Assembly (NCBI GenBank): GCA_025200525.1
Contig: CM045758.1
Location: 166,496,261 to 166,560,260, forward strand
Length of the DNA stretch: 64,000 nt
Reading direction: 5' to 3'
Source of the DNA: Camellia lanceoleosa
Lineage: Eukaryota; Streptophyta; Magnoliopsida; Ericales; Theaceae
Position 1 is the stretch's first letter, and each line of letters begins with the position of its first letter. The position numbers and the translations under genes are program-made. Positions 10,405-22,897 of this stretch are shown here, piece by piece. Below the pieces are notes generated by a model. That model saw only the letters and a list, made by a program, of their open reading frames with translations, had not been told where the DNA came from and ran no database searches.

Positions 10405-12752
10405 TGTAACAACCCTCGTACTGATTACCGTTAAACCACTGAACTATCTACTGATTACTGCTAAACTGAACTGATAATGACTGATAAGTGAACTGGATGA
10501 ACTACTGAATGGAACTGAAACTGAAATTGAATAAGTTTATCTACTGAATTGCATTTCTATCTGTTTGATTGAATGACTATCTGTTTGAATTCATATGTTT
10601 AAACTGTTAATTGAAGGCCTTATCGGCGGCCGATTTAGAAACCGTTTGAAGTTTTAGGATCAGTAGAATATTTGTGATTTTATGGTATATTTATCTGAAA
10701 ATTGATTAGGAATGATTAAATTAGATTAAATTAAGTCAATTGAAGAGTTTGAGTTAATTACGATCTTGCCATGGTGAGTGGCCACTACCTAATCATCCTT
10801 GAGCCTTGTATACACTTGAACCAACTTATTTCCTCAGCCTTTTTCTCCTTGTTTGCCGACCAAGAAGAGAGGTAGAGAGAGAGGGACTTATTCTTGTTGA
10901 AATTGCTAAGAGAACTTGAAGATTTGAGGCATGGATTGTTAAATTGAGCTCCTAGACTTGTAATTGAGACTTAGGTGAGTGAATTCATCTTCTCCTTGTT
11001 GAGTTTAAACTTGTTCTTGCATGTTTCATGCTAAATTGATGAACTAAGTCATGTTTTAAGCTTAGCATATGAGATTGAAGTCAATTCTTGCATGCATGTT
11101 AATATTGTTGGGTTTTGAGTTAAGTTCATGGCAATTTGTCACATGCATGTTCATGGTATTGTTATAGTCCATGTTTTCAACTTGCTTTTCAAAGAATTGA
11201 GCTCATTTGAGCATGATTTGAAGCTTAAAATTGTTTTGGATACATGCATGTCATGTTTGAGCATTGTTCTTGAAAATGGTTTGAAATTGAGTTTGATTGA
11301 AACACCCTTGGGCCTTGATTTCTTAAATTGAGCTTTAAAACTTGTTATTCTATGTGTTTGAAAGAGTTTTCCAGAACATGGGCCCAAGAGGATCGGATTT
11401 GGAGCATTGAAACTTGGTTTGAAACTCAGAGGTTGAATCTGGATTTTCCAGAATTTGGCCGTCTCGGCCGAAGGGGAAGTGCCGCTTCGGCGAATTCATG
11501 CTCCCAGTATTTCCTTGGCATGTTTTGATCCGCTCGGCGGGCTTTTAACGCCGGCGGGAAAATCGCGATCCAAAGATTTTTGCACCTTTCATCAGTCCGC
11601 TCGAGCGGTGGAATGTACGCTCGAGCGGGGACCTTTGTTGGCTTGTCCGCTCGGCGAAACTCGCCGGCGGAGGCCCTGTTTCAAAATTTCAAACCGATTG
11701 CGTCTCACATTTTTGCATCATCATCCCATCCTAGGCATTCTTAGGCCTAGTTTAAAGCATCTTAATGAGGATTTAGACATAGAACCACACCGAGGAAATT
11801 TAGGGATTTAATTATCATCCTTTTCGACTGTGAACTTAGTGTGTGTTCTATTTGTTAACTGTTTAGGGTTGGCTCAGGGGCCGCTCTAGTCGCTATAGCC
11901 CAATCTCTGTGAGTAACAGTTGTGTAAAGATATGTTCAAATGGTTATATTTTGAATCTTGGTGAACTGTTTAATGAATGATATTGTTTATTGAATGAATG
12001 TATGTCTGCATTTTGAATCAGATTGTGGCATCCTTAGCACCCATCGTTATTGATCGTTATTCTGAGCTCTGTCGGTTTTCTTGTGGAACCATCATTTCTT
12101 GATTGATGATCATCATTCTTGTTGGAGTGCATTAAGACCTTTTGGACCCTCTTGTTTATAGGCTAATGGATGTACCACATATGACTGATTGATTGAGATA
12201 CTGATTGACTGAAATACTGAAAGATTGAAATACTGTATAATGAATTGATTACATTACTGTAAGGGACATTCATTCGTAACCTCTTTACACCGTATGTTAT
12301 TCACTGGGCTTTAGCTCACCTGTTTATATATATATGTAGGTTCTCAAAGAACTGCATCGAGCTAGGAGCGTGGGATTGGTCCCCGCTTTGTCAAGCCACC
12401 TATGTGCCTCATCGAGGTTCCGAAAGTGCCATGTTATGGCTTGGGTGTTTTTGTGTCCCCTATCGGTCTCCTTCTCAGATTGTACTTGTGTATAGATCGC
12501 TTTCTTGCCGTATCGAGGATTCGATCCCGTCTTGACCGATCAGAATGATTGTATAGAGTGTCTTATTTGAACTGTATGAATGCATAAAATGTTTTTGACA
12601 TCTGATTTTCACACTCAATGGACACTTGTTATTCTTGTATTTCCGCCAGCCTCAGACTGTTTGACTTGTTTCTCGATCAGAGGCCTTTGGTAATCTCGGA
12701 TTACTGGCCAGTTACGGTGCTAAACCCATAGGGCCGGGTTTGGGTCGTGACA
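10405..12752 (+). mobile_element. Solo LTR, chromovirus (Tekay/Del)-like, with TSD CGTTT
   Basis: The unit starts TGTAACAACCCTCG and ends GGGTTTGGGTCGTGACA, so its ends form an imperfect inverted repeat (TGTAACAACCC against TGTCACGACCC). It is flanked by a perfect 5-bp duplication, CGTTT, at 10400-10404 and 12753-12757. At 2348 bp with no internal domains it is a solo LTR. Length and the CTGGGCTTTAGCTCACC segment near 12305 suit the Tekay/Del group. It contains two CTCGAGCG palindromes near 11600. Confidence 0.85.
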
Positions 12753-12757
12753 CGTTT

Positions 12758-13310
12758 AATATGAGTCCTTGTCTCATATAAGTGGTCGGCCAGGTTCTGA
12801 GCCGTTGATGTGAATTGTAAAATTGATAAGAAATGGAAAATGAAATGGAACATGGACATAGTGGTCATGTAATGGAAATGAGTTATGAATTGATTTATGG
12901 GAATTAAACATTTATCAATTGCAATGTCTTAGTTATTGCTCATACTGTGTTTAGCATATCTCTACTGGACATTGGCTCACCCTATATGGGACATCATTTT
13001 CAGGTACAGGTAGCATGCCACCTCCAAAGACTTAGCTTGGATGGATATGAGAGTTGAAGACTTTCTTTTTGATCATTTTGTTTGTAGTACATGTATATCA
13101 AGCCAAGGGCTTATTTTGCATAGAGTTAGTACTCTTGTTTTGTGTACCAAGTGTTAACTTGGAAAGCTGTAAGCCTATAGGGCAATTGATTTTGTTGTTA
13201 ACATGTAACATTGTTGTAAGAACTACTCTGATGAATGAAAAGGCGTTGATTTCTTTATACCACTGCATGTTTAAAATGATGAGATTTATGTATTATTTTG
13301 AGGACGTTAC
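12758..13310 (+). mobile_element. Right part of the interrupted older LTR
   Basis: The sequence continues from the left block and holds GGACATTGGCTCACCCTAT and TTTTCAGGTACAGGTA, comparable to the CTGGGCTTTAGCTCACC region of the inner LTR. It ends near GAGGACGTTACA, a plausible LTR terminus. Family assignment is by resemblance only. Confidence 0.4.
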
Positions 13311-13431
13311 AAAGCACAACAAAGACCTATGGGGCAACTCTGATGTCTTAGTGATCTGCACATAGCCTTTAGACTCGCCGTCTTCGACAAATCCATTCCA
13401 CTCCATATCCTCCTCCTTCTTCTTCTGGTTA

Positions 13432-14283
13432 ATGGGTCACCATTTTCATGACACCATAGCCATATTCACTAAAAGCAACATATATTTTCTTTGCACCAAG
13501 AAAGGGTTATTTATTCTACAAACCCTAGTTGTCCCTGTAATGGAAGCTGTGAATGCTCTAGTTACAACACACCCTAAAAGCAAGGACGACAATGGGTTGG
13601 AGTTTATGGATGAAATTATACGAGAGATTAGAGTTACGAATAAGATTGTGGCTCGTTGGGATGGGAATAGGCCTCTTGTCATTGGGTATGTATTCGGTGA
13701 GTCTCCCAAATCGAAGCTTCTTTTTAGGGATTGTTTTGAGAATATAAAGCCTAAGGAGTTTCAAAGTGTTCATGCAAGCGGGTTTTCATGGCTGTTGTTG
13801 AATCATGACCAAGATGCTAGATTTGAGAAGAAATTTCGACAGAGAAGAGATTTGGAGTTATCTGAAAGGTTCGATTCTAGGGTTTATTTTGGATCGCATG
13901 GTAAGAGTGAAGATGTTTGGATCCAATCCCCACTAGTAACCCATAAGTTTGAGCAGATGGAAGCACCTTGGAAAGTGGATGACAAGAAACTTCAGTTGGA
14001 GAAAGGAAAAGGTAATCCACCTCTTATTGTACACAATCACAACGAACACTGCAAAAAATATGAACATCCGAAAGACCTAGAACGAAGCTCATCCAATGGG
14101 TATATTTTAGTTTCTAGTGAAGAGGATGATGAATGGGTGTTGGTTGAAGATGATGACAAAGAACAATCCATTGGGAGGTCAATAGCGGCCAAAAACTATT
14201 GGAGACCTCTGACTAATTATCAAATTAGACCTTATCCAACTAAGCCCATGAAAATTTGGGACTTGGACAATAAAAAAATTTAA
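13432..14283 (+). CDS. Unrecognised 283-residue protein
   Basis: A single uninterrupted frame starts at ATG 13432; a second candidate start is Met37 (MEAVNALVTTHPKSK). I do not recognise the family. Residues 15-36 are fairly hydrophobic. The middle is charged and soluble-looking (EFMDEIIREIRVTNKIVARW, GFSWLLLNHDQDARFEKKFR). The C-terminal part has an acidic patch (SSEEDDEWVLVEDDDKE, about residues 227-243) and ends in a basic, Pro-containing tail. A pyrimidine-rich leader precedes it, and AATAAA at 14836 could be a poly(A) signal. It lies just downstream of an LTR edge, so a captured or truncated host gene is possible. Length and composition make a chance ORF unlikely in AT-rich DNA. Confidence 0.5.
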   Translation: MGHHFHDTIAIFTKSNIYFLCTKKGLFILQTLVVPVMEAVNALVTTHPKSKDDNGLEFMDEIIREIRVTNKIVARWDGNRPLVIGYVFGESPKSKLLFRDCFENIKPKEFQSVHASGFSWLLLNHDQDARFEKKFRQRRDLELSERFDSRVYFGSHGKSEDVWIQSPLVTHKFEQMEAPWKVDDKKLQLEKGKGNPPLIVHNHNEHCKKYEHPKDLERSSSNGYILVSSEEDDEWVLVEDDDKEQSIGRSIAAKNYWRPLTNYQIRPYPTKPMKIWDLDNKKI

Positions 14284-15378
14284 AAATTTTATTGTTAATA
14301 GTTGAGCAAGGTATGTTCCTAAATTGAGGAGGGTTTTGTTCCTTTGTCATTTTTGTTTATTCCTATGATTTCTTTAATTTGCGGTGATCAGTTTTATTGC
14401 TTTATCAGGTAAATATGTGGATACAGTAGATGGATTTGGCTTCAACAAGTTATGAAAACATCAGTATATGGTAATAAATAGGAAGTTTTTTCAATCCCAC
14501 ATTGCAATAAAAAAAATTTGTTATCAATTTGGGGTTATTGTAGTAAAAATACAAGGTGGCACTGTCTGCAGTGTTACTCTACTTTGGTTGAGTCTAAAAG
14601 ATCATTTTTGTTAATGATTCTTACTTTCTTCTATTATTTACTCAAATAAGTTTATAAGGTTTAGGGATTAAAGTGTTTTGCCATGTTTTCTCATCCTATA
14701 ATTGTTGCAGGTTTTTTGTTTTGGTTTCGTTTAGTTCCTCACCAATCTCTTGGATGGGTGCTTGAATATGATTCTGCTCACTCTTCGATACCAACCTAGT
14801 TGGGATTGGAGTGTTTTTCTATAATGGTCTTCATCAATAAAACTTATCTTTTTGCTAATAAAAAAATATTGTTTATAGCTCATTATGTCCTTATTTTTTA
14901 CTCTATAAAAAGTAGTTCAATCAAAATTATTCACCATCCTATATGGTATTGCGGTACACAACATCTCAATTATTGATTGGTGTAGGCCTCATGTGAGGGT
15001 CACACTAATCAATACTTCTTGTATGCGATGTGCCACACATGAACAACTTGACAGATCTAATTGATTCTTTGCACACTTTTTTGTAATTTTGCTCAATTTT
15101 AAGAATAGCCATAAGATGATGAAAGAGGAGAAGAGAAAATAAAATAATAAAAGAAAGAACTATGATCATAATGAGGTTTGTTCATGGAGGAAAATAGAGA
15201 GAAATTAGTGAAGTGGTGAAAACTGATGAAGCATGAGTACCTATATCATTCCTATTCCATGGAAGAAGAAGAAAATATTAAAAGAAGAGAGTTGAGGAAT
15301 GTAAGAATTCTTTAATTAGTCTTGCTCACAAAGAAGAAATTGAGAGAAACTAGGGGAGGTAAATGATGAAACTCACCT
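14284..15378. other. 3' flank and AT-rich intergenic DNA
   Basis: A possible poly(A) signal lies at 14836. Near 14955-15015 an inverted pair ATTGATTGGTGT / ACACTAATCAAT encloses a short loop. 15100-15360 is purine-rich. No gene is seen. Confidence 0.4.
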
Positions 15379-16525
15379 CACTACAAGAAAATACACTTTT
15401 GGCAACTAAATTTTTAGTCGCCAAAAGTCCTTTTTTAGTCGCCAAATGTCGAATTTTCACTTTCCCCGACTAAATATTTTAGTCGCCGGTTTTGTCGCCA
15501 ATATGTGGTCGCGAATACCTTTTTTTAGTCGCCAATAGACAGGTCTTCAGCGACTAAAGAATTTGTCGCCAATAGTCAATTCCATTTTTGGAAATTATAC
15601 CTTTGGCGACTAAACTGTTAGACGCCAATAGTTAATTTTTTTTATTATTATTTGTACATTTCCCGACTAAACCTTTCGTCGCCAATAGCCCAGGTTTCGG
15701 CGACCACTAACTTTAGTCGCTGAAAGCATTTTCAGAGAAAAAAAAACAAAAAAAAAAAAAAAAAAATTGCCTCCGCTGCTACCAAGTTTCGAACCTATGA
15801 CCACCAACTTCCCAGCATTCTCAACATTTACCAACACTCTCTCCCCACTACGCCACTACAACCTCACACGAATATTAATGCAACATATATTATTTATATA
15901 CTATATTCGCCGGTATTAATACAAAACTATATATATGTAAATAATTATTTTTATTTAATGTATTTTATGTAAAAAATAAAGTATTTACTAAAAAAAATAT
16001 GAGAGCACTTTTGGCGACTAAATCTGAATTTTAGTCGCCAATTCTATGCTTTTTGGCTACTAAATGCTGCGTTGTCGCTAAAAACATTAATTTCACTTCA
16101 AAAACTACTTCCCGACTAAACTTACTTTTCGTCATTAAAAACACGACTTTTGCCGACTAAACTCAGTTTTAGTCGCCAAATTGTCCACTTTTAGCTACTA
16201 AATATTTTTTAGTAGCCAAAAACCTTTACGTTTGGCTACAAAAAAATTGTTTGTCGGTAAAACACCTATATTCGGCGACTAAAGTATTTTTTAGTCGCCA
16301 AAAACCGTGCCTTTTAGCTACTAAAATTTTTATAGTCGCTAAAACCCTATATTCGGCGACTAAACTGACTTTTAGTCGCTAAAACCCCTATATTCGGCGA
16401 CTAAACTCCTTTAGTCGGCAAAAGTCATCAAGTTTGGCGACTAAATCCATTTTAGTCGCCATTTGTGCAACTTTCAGCGACGAAAATCATTTCTTTAGTC
16501 GCCATTGGTGCTTTTTGTTGTAGTG
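15379..16525. mobile_element. Non-autonomous CACTA (En/Spm) transposon, TSD CCT
   Basis: The left end is CACTACAAGAAAATACAC and the right end, read inward, is CACTACAACAAAAAGCACC. Both sides are flanked by CCT (15376-15378 and 16526-16528), the 3-bp duplication expected for CACTA elements. The 1147-bp interior has no transposase. It is filled on both sides with short repeats of GGCGACTAAA and its complement TTTAGTCGCC (well over 20 counted), resembling the subterminal transposase-binding repeats of this superfamily. A central segment at about 15765-16000 lacks the repeats. Confidence 0.9.
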
Positions 16526-17525
16526 CCTTATTCCTTTCTTTCTTTTTTTTGTATTTTCACTTTATGGTAAAATGTGGTACATTTTGAATCGTAAATCACT
16601 TTTGTGTTTTGTGAAGGGAGAGATATATTTTATTTTCTCCTAAAATGACTTATATCTCTTCTTTTTTTCTCCTATTTAATTGAATCAAATTGTGACAATG
16701 AAAGATATATTTTAATTATTTCTTCAATTTTCTCTCCAACAGGGTGTGTTGTGCCTTGAACAGTGCCGTTTTATTGAAGAAAAAATATAAATTTGCAACT
16801 AAAATGGCAAAAATAACTCCATTTAAGGCAAGAAATTTTTTTTTTTTTTTTAAATAATAATGAAAGTGAAGTTCTTTCGACTCTTATTTTTTTAGATGTG
16901 ATTGTTTTGAACTTATTTGTCAAATTTGTTTTTATTTTTTTTTTAAAGAGGTTTGAAGAAGACACTACCTATAAAAAAAATTTATAAAAAGTTGGTTGAA
17001 GTTGTATTATAAAAACATGACCTCAATTCTAAGACCTCATTGTGTACGATGAGAAATCCGATGAAATTGCTCAAAGTGACTTGCTAATTGACTTCTCACG
17101 AAATCTACAATTTAAGTAAAGTGAAAGTTTTGTACAACTTTTAATGAAAAGTTTTTAAGAGTTTTAAATTCTCATTTTAAAATTATTAATTTTTTTATTT
17201 ACAAAATAAATTTAAAAAAATTATTACTTACTTTATTTATTTAATTATTTTAAAAATAATAATTATTCTTAATTTATGGATTTCAAATGAAAGGATAATA
17301 AAAATATTTTATAATCTTTCCATCCTAATCTCTCTCGCTGATTTCTAAAAGAAAAAAATTAAATCTATCTTCCTTCTCTCTTTCTAAAAAATCAGATAAT
17401 ATTTTTTATGAAAGTGAAAATTTTATATTTCCCATACCGTCCTTATTTTATTTAAGACACTCTACATGTTACACCTAAAAAAAATTAATTTATTCATACA
17501 TTTTTTTAAAAATAATATTCATAAT
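16526..17525. other. AT-rich intergenic DNA
   Basis: Only poly-A/T runs are evident; no gene or clear repeat was seen. Confidence 0.4.
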
Positions 17526-18323
17526 CAAAGTTTTAAAAAGCGGCCGCAACCGTTACCTAACGGTGTTACGTAACGGTTGTAGTATTTACCGCTACCCATT
17601 ACAGTCACTTTTGCAGTGTGATTGAGATTCACAGGTGTGTTGGTCAGCGGTAAATAACGGTATCATGCACCATTACGGTTCCGTCGCTTCTTTCAAAAAA
17701 ACATACAAAAAAAAGGCTGAAAATGAGGGATAGAGATAAGAGGGGAGATAAAAAGCGAATATGGAGGAGTGAAGATGAAGAACATGTTATTGATTTGTTG
17801 AAACTGTAAGACCTATGCTATTCTATTCAGCTGCTATCACTCAACCATTTTGTTTGTGTGTGTCTATCTATATATTGTTTGAAAATAATAATAATAATAA
17901 GTGTGGTCATTATATATTTGACTTGGTTAAAATATGTATATATATATATATATTTAGGTTCTTATTTATTCTCTTACTTTTGTCGTTATTTATCTTATAT
18001 ATAATAGTTAGTGATTGATTTTTTGTATAATATAAAATCATTAATTATTAAAATAAAAGGTAAAAAAACTTAGTTTATAGTGATTTAAAAATATGAAATA
18101 TATTAGATCATACTTAAAAATTTACAAAAATTGATCTATATTTATTTTAAACCCAATAAATATGATCATAGAAAAAAAAATATGCATATCGATAAAAAAA
18201 TTTTAAATTGCGCAAAAAATAAAAAAATTCACCATTCCGGTTATCGCAATCGCTTACGCTACTTTACACCCATAACCACGCCATCGCCATATCGTTACGA
18301 TCAACGAACTTTTCAAAACCTTG
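17526..18323. mobile_element. hAT-like non-autonomous element
   Basis: The ends form an imperfect inverted repeat: CAAAGTTTTAAAAAG on the left and CAAGGTTTTGAAAAG read inward from the right. Subterminal GC-rich segments contain repeated AACGGT/GTAACG motifs. The flanks read TTCATAAT (17518-17525) and CTCATAAT (18324-18331), an 8-bp duplication with one mismatch, as expected for an aged hAT insertion. No transposase is present. Confidence 0.6.
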
Positions 18324-19294
18324 CTCATAATATGATTGATCTAAATATATAAATTACATACTCAAAAAATATAATGATATTACCTGAAATGATATATCAA
18401 TCATCAAAATGTATGTATTATTTACACGGCTAAATAACGTATGAACAAATCGGACTCTACACCTAATATTAACAGCATTTACAAACTCATACCTACATTT
18501 ACAAAGGTGTCGTTTGGCAATGACTTTTTTAGTTGGTTTTTTGACTTTTTTAGCCTGGGACTTTTTTATTCGTTTGGTATTCTTGTTAGGCTTTTTTGAC
18601 TTTTTTATATTTTAAAGTGATGTATGAATGAGTAAAATGACTAAATTGCCCTCATGTGGGCAAAATGCAACTACACCTCCAAATTCTATACATATTGTGA
18701 ACTAACAATGACCCAATAATTTTTTATTTTTTTTTAATTTCCCTTTTTCCACATTTTTTTTCAGTTGCTTCATGCTACAAAGGTTTGGTAGTTTTCTGCT
18801 TCACATCATGGCCAATTAATCAAACAAACCAATTACTCCTTCCACTCACTAGACGTAAAGAAGCCAAAATATGTTTTGCAAAATTTGTGAAAACGGCTAT
18901 ACACTCCCATTTCCACCAAGCCAATGTTCCCAAAAGAAAAAAATTTAAACATGAGAGCTAAAATACATTAATAAAATAAAATTATCAAGTCCATAATAAA
19001 GGTATGTCCGAACAATACATTAATAAAATAAAATAGTCAACTCCATAATAACAAACTTTCGTTGGTAATTAGATCTCCGACATTAACCAACTTCTTCAGT
19101 GTACCAAAATGGGAACGTACAAACCTAATTAGATAACGTACATACACACAAGACCATAAATACTAAACGTGATCCTAGAATTCCCTACACATATAAACAA
19201 CAAGAATGGCCGAACTTGGGTTACCAACTTTGTCCTATATATTTCCCAACATGCTGTGATTGCGCATGTGTACCAAACGATGTCATATGACATT

Positions 19295-20690
19295 TCAGAC
19301 AAGTTCCATATCTAGATCATCATCCCCAATGATTGCTCCATCCCCTCCAGGAGGAGCAAACAACAGAATGGCATTAATTATGTTTGTCGCATCGGCCTCT
19401 GTTACTATGGGTTGAACATTGGTTGGATTTCCAGTATTTCTCCGTATGTAGTTATGCAATGCCATCGACGCACCAACTAAATGCACCTGCGCAGTCGCAA
19501 AATCATAACGAAGCATATTTTCCAGAAAATTCCATCAACTTTTCCACGATCCAAAGGTTCGTTCCACGACATTGCGCACCAACGAGTATGCCTTGTTAAA
19601 TAATTCTCGTGGGTTCGCTGCGTTCCTTGCACCTCGCCGAAAATCTTCTTGGTAGTAACGGTGGCCCTTGGATGGAGCGAGGTAACCCATTCGATTAGGA
19701 TAGCCCGAATCAACAATATTATATTTCCCTGCCGGATGTAAACAAATAACATTATTTGAACATAGTGTGCATATTTGTACATAGTGAATTTTGAAATGAT
19801 AATTCTGCATTACCTTCCTCCAGATGTGGAAACGGCACATTTTCATTGTTGATTATTTCAGCAAAAACTCAACTGTCATGCATACTATCTTCCCATCCAA
19901 GTGGTACAAACGTAAAACACATGTTGAAATCAACAACCGCCATGATGTTTTATGTGTGACAGTATTTGCATCCAAAATAGGTCGCTGCCACAGGCCCCGT
20001 CACTTTTGCAACAACATGTGTGCCATCGATCGCGCCGATGCAATCCTAAGAGCACAAAAGTTGAGCAAAATTTTTGACATGTAATATGGCCCAAAACTTG
20101 GACGGACACATATGCAAGCTGTACCTTGAATGGTAGGCATTTCATTTTTGACCGCAAGTGAGGATGTTGCACATTTTGATTTGTTGTTAGCCTACAATGC
20201 ACAACCGTGAAGTTCTTCATCGCCTCCAAAACATTATGCACGTGGCGTGATACGGTTTCACCCGAATGTTAAAACCGTTCTTGGATGGCTCTATTCTTAA
20301 ACCCTCTTAACACATGTATGAACATTGCTACGCTTTCTTCCATGGCTAATCTATGGCTACGTTGGTTAACACATAAACCAAAATCTCTAACTAACGTGTC
20401 ACACAACAAGGAAAACACATGTTTTGGCATACAAATATTTTCTTCAAAACGACCAACGTGTCCGTCATATAATTCACATATTCATGTACCTCCAGTCAAT
20501 ATTGATATTCGACATGGTGTTTTTGACATGTAGTTTGCGTAATATTCTTGTATGTACCAACATGCTTACACGTATGTCCAGTTATTTTGTTCTTGAATCT
20601 GAATAGCCATTTGGTTAATTTGCTCAACGAAGTCAACGTTACTGCTACCTTTCCCGTTAGACACGGCCACCACTTCGACGAGGCCTACAA
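19295..20690 (-). pseudogene. Harbinger DDE transposase, with in-frame stops
   Basis: The minus strand encodes a typical Harbinger transposase (DDE_Tnp_4 type). In order it shows HSGETVSRHVHNVLEAM, a first catalytic Asp in AIDGTHVVAKVTGP, a second in FVPLGWEDSMHDS, and a Glu in SLVRNVVERTFGSWK. The end is LVGASMALHNYIRR. A splice junction joins FPHLEE to GKYNIVDSGYPNR (donor after 19818, acceptor about 19738). At least three in-frame stops (before HSGETVS, after CKYCHT, after SMHDS) show it is dead. The enzyme would have cut and pasted the element. It stands downstream of the Myb-like gene. Confidence 0.85.
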
Positions 20691-21064
20691 GACATATGTC
20701 CAACGTTAACTAACATAACATATATACATGAACAACAGACCATGCATAAGATTATTGAAAAGCAAGCTAGCAACTACTAGACATGCATAAATCAACCATT
20801 CCATCTAAACCAACAAATCAAAACGAAAAACATAATAAACACAACACAACCTGGTCATATTGTTCCACCAAACACAGAAACATCCAACTTAAGCAAACCA
20901 AACAAACCCAAATCAAAAAGTTTCAAAAAAAACAAGGAAAATAAAAGAGACGTCCTAAATATCCGACACTGTAACAAGTTCGCCTTAAAACGTTAACACA
21001 TAACACGGAAAGAACCCATCAATTCCCAGAAGTCGGTCAACCCCGTGGCCTATCCCAATATCCA

Positions 21065-22205
21065 TCAAACCCGCCATGCACCAAAAAGGTTCGCAAATGG
21101 AGCTGCAGTGCTACTTTGTAGTTGCTTCTGCGTAAGCCACCCGATAATATGGTCATCATCGGGCTGGCACATCATAACCTCTCGATAATCAACATTGTCC
21201 ATAAGAGATGATGCAAAGTGGACAATGGTGTACCCACCAAGGTAGGAATGGATTTCAACCTGTCCATGCACTCTGAAATGGTGTACAACGACTCATTCCC
21301 AGTTAAGTGCCTCACAATAACTTCTTGGTTTTTAGTACGGACAACATTGCTCAGATTGTTAACGCTGTCAGCTATGGCAGATGTTTCACTAGTAGGCTTT
21401 CTCAACTTTCCTGAACTTGTGGGAGTATTCTTTTTCCTTTTTGCGCCGGGGTCAACCACAGGTTCAACACCTTCCATTGACGACTCAGCATCCACGTCAA
21501 TACCAACAGAAGGGATTAGATTTGTGAAAGGCCGCATACTAAGGCTTTGAACCGAATCAGAAGATTCTTCGCTATCTTCGACAGTCCTCTCCCCCGGTGT
21601 CCAATAATGTTTGCCAGTTACAACAACGCCTGTGAAGACAATCTTCATCAACTCCCAATGCTCCAAAGTCTTAGTCTTGAACTTTGCACAACTCCTGTTT
21701 ATCTGCAGCAAAGGAAACACAAACCATTACTGACAATATGTTACAAAAAAAAAATTTTAAAGCAATGTACAAAGGTAACAAAATAGTATAAATAATTTAC
21801 CAGTTCCATATGATCCCACCATTCATCGGAAGCCTGAAACATGTCTGTTTCAACGTCAAAGCCAATTCCAGTTATGCCTTTCGTACAGTCCATCAACTTC
21901 ATCCAAGCAGTCCATTCTCGTTTCAAGCATGCATACTTGTTCTTCAACTGCTTGACATCATATTTTCTACCAGTTTTTTTTTCAAACTTCTTGGCCAAAG
22001 ACTTATACCTGGCACTGCTCAAAACCATGAATGGTCGGTTGCCCTCAACAATCTCATCGGCAATAAGCTGTAGGAAAAGCTGTGTGGATTCATAATCCCA
22101 CACAGGTTTGTGAACATTTTGGCTGTCGGCAAGAACGTTAGCTCGGGCACTTCCAACCCCTTTATTTTTGGCAACAGTACGTGGTAAAGTTCGTGTGGAA
22201 TCCAC
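21065..22205 (-). pseudogene. Myb/SANT-like DNA-binding protein of the Harbinger element
   Basis: Exon 22205-21801 joins exon 21702 onward across a GT-AG intron (21703-21800) in phase 0. The first exon encodes a Myb_DNA-bind_3-type domain: WDYESTQLFLQLIADEI, KKFEKKTGRKYDVKQLKNKY and REWTAWMKLM. The second exon carries HWELMKIVF, a Ser/Lys-rich linker and KNQEVIVRHL, as in plant L10-interacting-MYB-like proteins. The expected C-terminal helix (HFASSLMDNVDYREVMM, ending IIGWLTQKQLQ) lies in another frame, so a frameshift near 21220 breaks the gene. The first codon in the open frame is GTG and an acceptor-like CAG lies just upstream, so a 5' exon is probably missing. This class of protein partners Harbinger transposases at the element ends. 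Confidence 0.75.
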
Positions 22206-22481
22206 ACCAACAATGCAACTGATAAATTAAAGCATAAGTACCTTATAAATGTATGCGTATCACTCACCCAAATGAATTGGCGCAAAAACTTATAAAATTA
22301 ACAATTTTCACAGTCATTTACACATAAAATTAAGATAAACTACCAACAAACAATTTTGTAGATCGAAACCACCATTCCATTACATGTCATTGACAACGAC
22401 TTGTAGGTATCATGTCCACAACAAACACAAGTCATTACAATATTAGCTTTGTTAGGGTGTTACAAGACACTTGGAACATTT

Positions 22482-22897
22482 TCACATACGCAACAATAAG
22501 ATTACAACAACAATGCACAGCACAAAAACAATGGTTTTCAAGATACGCAGCATTTGTTGCATGTTAATGACATCATCCCGCAACTGCATGACAATGTCGT
22601 GCATGGCGGAGTCAGACTCTGTGTTCAGTCGCCTATGTTCGTCGCACCAACCAATCCAACTTAAACAAGGCTGATGAAATGTACGTATAAAGCTATTAGT
22701 AAACTGGTTTAAAAGAAATGACAATATTTTTCAACAAAAAAATTGGGTGTACTCACCACAGGATTCGGACATACATAGTAAGCCCGTCTTGGATTTTTGT
22801 GAGATCTGAAAATCTTGACAACACATTGACCGTAGCCACAGGCACACGTACGACGTGGCCATGGAGTAGATGTGCCACTTGACATGAATGAAGCCAT
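22482..22897 (-). CDS. GRF-type zinc-finger membrane-anchored small protein
   Basis: Exons 22897-22757 and 22670-22482 are joined by an 86-bp GT-AG intron (22671-22756) and give an intact 109-residue protein starting MASFMSSGTS. Residues 18-57 fit a zf-GRF domain: CACG, NPRRAYYVCP, then C49, W52, W55 and D57. A helical stretch follows (SAMHDIVMQLRDDVINMQQM). The last 20 residues are hydrophobic (VFVLCIVVVILLL), probably a C-terminal membrane anchor. Many plant genomes carry proteins of this layout; their function is unclear. It shares strand with the Harbinger Myb and transposase genes but, unlike them, is undamaged. Confidence 0.7.
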
